NCBI RefSeq assembly: GCF_000003815.2
Contig: NC_049991.1
Coordinates: forward strand, 17,914,647-17,978,646
Source: Branchiostoma floridae
Lineage: Eukaryota; Chordata; Leptocardii; Amphioxiformes; Branchiostomatidae
Length of the DNA stretch: 64,000 nt
Direction of reading: 5' to 3'
Shown here: positions 61,670 to 64,000 of the stretch, in pieces
Layout of the letters: each line of letters starts with the position of its first letter
Position numbering within the stretch: the stretch's first letter is position 1
The notes under the pieces: generated by a model
What the model was told of the DNA's origin: nothing
Database searches by the model: none
Seen by the model: the letters and a program-made list of their open reading frames with translations, nothing else
Program-made: the position numbers and the translations under genes

Positions 61670-64000
61670 GGTGTTACTTTTTTATTCTCTCTGTAGTCCA
61701 ATCTTCAGCTTTAGCAGGTGTCCTTAAGGGAAGGGCGCTGACGAAGGTCGCTGAAGTGGTTGTTGTTGCTGGTCTTAAACTTCTGCCTATCCTTAAGTGT
61801 CACTATGTGCCGTGGCAGTGAGTTCCAGAGTTTTGTTTCACTTTGACCCCAGGTGACCCTTAAGTCTCACCACGCAGTGTCTGTTGCTTTCAGTTCCTCC
61901 GTATCTCCGCAACTCCTATTTCCTCCGTCTCAGGGCCTTCTTCTTTTTAGCCTTGTAAGTCTACAGAGAGGTCCCCTAAATCTGTTGTGACATTTTGACA
62001 AGCAGAAAGTGACGGGGTTCTACGTTTACATCGTCGACACAACAAAAAATGGCTGCTCTATCAGTTGCAGTTCTCCCCTGGGCTCGGACCCTCCCTCCTC
62101 TTCACCTGTTTTGCCTCCCGTATTTTTCTCCCGAAGTACCCTTGTCAGTTGAGGCGTCGTCTCATTTGTTCTCCCTCTCTGGTTGCGTTGTCATGGAAAC
62201 GCTACGGTCGTCTGCAGCAAAGTCGTCTGTGACAAACTCAGCTGGACACTGTTTTGGGTTTTCCCAACTCACTGACCCTGCTCCACTGAGCTATATCATA
62301 GTGTTTTGTGGACACGCCTAGAGTTGTCATTCCGGTTCTGACAGGGATGACTAACAAACTAGCTAGCCTCAGGGAAGACAGACAACCATCCCTCGTATTT
62401 AAATTGTGGTAACAACCTTTGGGGTCAGAGGCCAAATTGTCTGAGTTGAATGACTTTTTACTAGTGCTTCAATCTTTCTCTCTCTCTTTCTTTCGCTCTC
62501 TCTCTCTCTCAAACACACACACACGCACACGCACACACACAAAAAGTATCCAGGTGTGCCCTCATTCTTTTTAAGAAATCTAACGGAAGCGTCGTCTTCT
62601 GAAAAGGTGGAATGGGAGGCTCATTGGCATACCTACAATCACTGGGATACTGCCAGAATCAGTAATGTTCTGACTTGCTAATTGCATGCATAAATGTGTA
62701 CGACCGCTAGAGGGCGCTATTTTGCCACAAACCAACCGTCACCGTTTCTCAGTTCCAGTGCTAACAATTAGCACGATAAAGTACTTTAAAACCATCTGTG
62801 GTTATCTTTTCTTTTCAAGCAGAGAAAGTAGTCCATCAATTTCTTTGTCAAGTCTTCAATAATACAGGTGTTCTACATCATATACAGAAACGCATTATGA
62901 TTGGCTATTACTAGGTTTGTACGGAAAAAGAAAGAAGTATTAATTTGTTAATTTTTTTAGAGTAACCTAAGTCAGCGTCGGGTAATATTGCACTTTTCTG
63001 CCTATCCCGCTAAAAGCTCATCTTCCAAAATAACCTATCCTTACAAAACATGATAGAAATGGGAGAAGGGCCCTTGTTTGAAAACCCAGTACTACAGCCT
63101 AAATAGTACAGTACATACTATTTTCAGTACGTATAACAATGATAAATGTTATCTATTTGTTCATTTCTGTTTTCTTTTGCTATGGTGGGTCTCTCAATGG
63201 CTGCGCACTACTGTTTCAGAGATATGCACTGATCGACTACTTAGTATAGATATACATACAAGCAGTATATACAAGACAACTAGTTGTTTGGTCACGGTTT
63301 AATCAAAAACGATTTCAGTCCACAGAATTTTTTTTGAATATATACATATTGTTAGATATATACATATGTATAACAAATTACTCATTTTGAAATTTGTCAG
63401 GAATATTCCAAGTAAAGGTGAAGGGGTGCTCGATATTTTCACTGAAAGCAAAAATGTAAAAATAAGAAAACGTCAAGTTAACTTTACAAGAGAGGGGGTA
63501 TTTGTATGCATCCTTCTAAAAACTTTCACATGGAATAGCCATCAATATATATATAGAAACGTTATATCATTGTAAATTTACAGCCTCATTCGATACTTTA
63601 CAGACAGTATACAAAAATAGAGGATGAATACCCATGTTAACTACATTATACTAGTAATAGCCAAAAAAAAACTGAGTTTCATTGACCTTTAGTGTAAAAA
63701 AAACACAAGAAATATATAAAAATGTTACGTGCAATATTTGGACCAGGAGTAGAATTTATGTCAATATCCATTACTAGCCAATATGACAAATGATACAATC
63801 ATCACATTTGTACAGATATGACATGTGCATATGAAGGTTTGTATGGCACATTCCCCACGAAATTCCTCATAGATTTTTGGAATGTTCACAAAAAAAATCT
63901 CTCATATCTTTAGCAGTGTGCGAATGTACTCAATAATTTCTGACAGCTTTTGGCAATGTTCTTGGAATGTTTTTGTAAAAAAAAATATTCATATTCTTTT
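61670..64000. other. No gene seen; microsatellite at 62469-62541
   Basis: 5' flank of the two-pass protein gene, then a (CT)n(AC)n tract at 62469-62541, then AT-rich DNA to the window end with no convincing exon. Confidence 0.5.

Noticed and set aside
62285..62310. Minus-strand TAGCTCAGTGG, an exact tRNA A box
   Set aside because: No B box or cloverleaf can be drawn from the following 70 bases.

Overview
The window is animal nuclear DNA, most likely from an invertebrate chordate, probably a lancelet (Branchiostoma-like). That identification is an inference. The genes are split by GT-AG introns. The recognisable proteins are metazoan: a class II Rab11-FIP, a PIRT-like two-pass membrane protein, and NTase/TPR proteins of a kind I associate with expanded lancelet families. 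The intergenic DNA is full of short inverted-repeat elements, minisatellites and microsatellites. There is one 100-N assembly gap (41857-41956). No bacterial operons, rRNA, CRISPR or credible tRNA genes are visible.

Layout. (1) 1-10157, plus strand: the last nine coding exons of a Rab11-FIP3/4 homologue, a coiled-coil Rab11/Arf effector. It ends in a clear Rab11-binding motif, and a possible alternative last exon lies at 13478-13519. Its introns hold three repeat arrays, two of which are built from the gene's own splice sites. (2) 10158-14100: flanking DNA with inverted-repeat elements. (3) 14212-14575: a triplicated unit full of CCAAT boxes. (4) 15112-20736: a small and a 5.3-kb terminal-inverted-repeat element with shared ends; the large one carries a 52-bp minisatellite and no recognised transposase. 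(5) 23816-24689, minus strand: a PIRT-like gene with two coding exons. (6) 24851-50000: mostly gene-poor DNA with microsatellites, MITE families, tandem arrays (29653-29903, 32270-34860, 40300-41412) and the gap. (7) 52071-56658, minus strand: a gene for a nucleotidyltransferase-fold domain followed by many 44-residue kinesin-light-chain-type TPRs. It is interrupted by a stop and a frameshift 16 bases apart. (8) 57927-58619, minus strand: the first exon of a related gene, ending exactly at the edge of a 645-bp foldback element (57283-57927). (9) 60448-61669, minus strand: a two-exon gene for a two-pass membrane protein with an Arg/Ser/Asp-rich tail, not recognised. (10) 61670-64000: no gene seen.

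The genes are unrelated neighbours, not a pathway. The exception is the NTase/TPR gene and the truncated relative upstream of it, which look like a local duplication. All exon boundaries were set by hand from reading frame and splice-site agreement. Protein families were assigned by recognition, without database searches.
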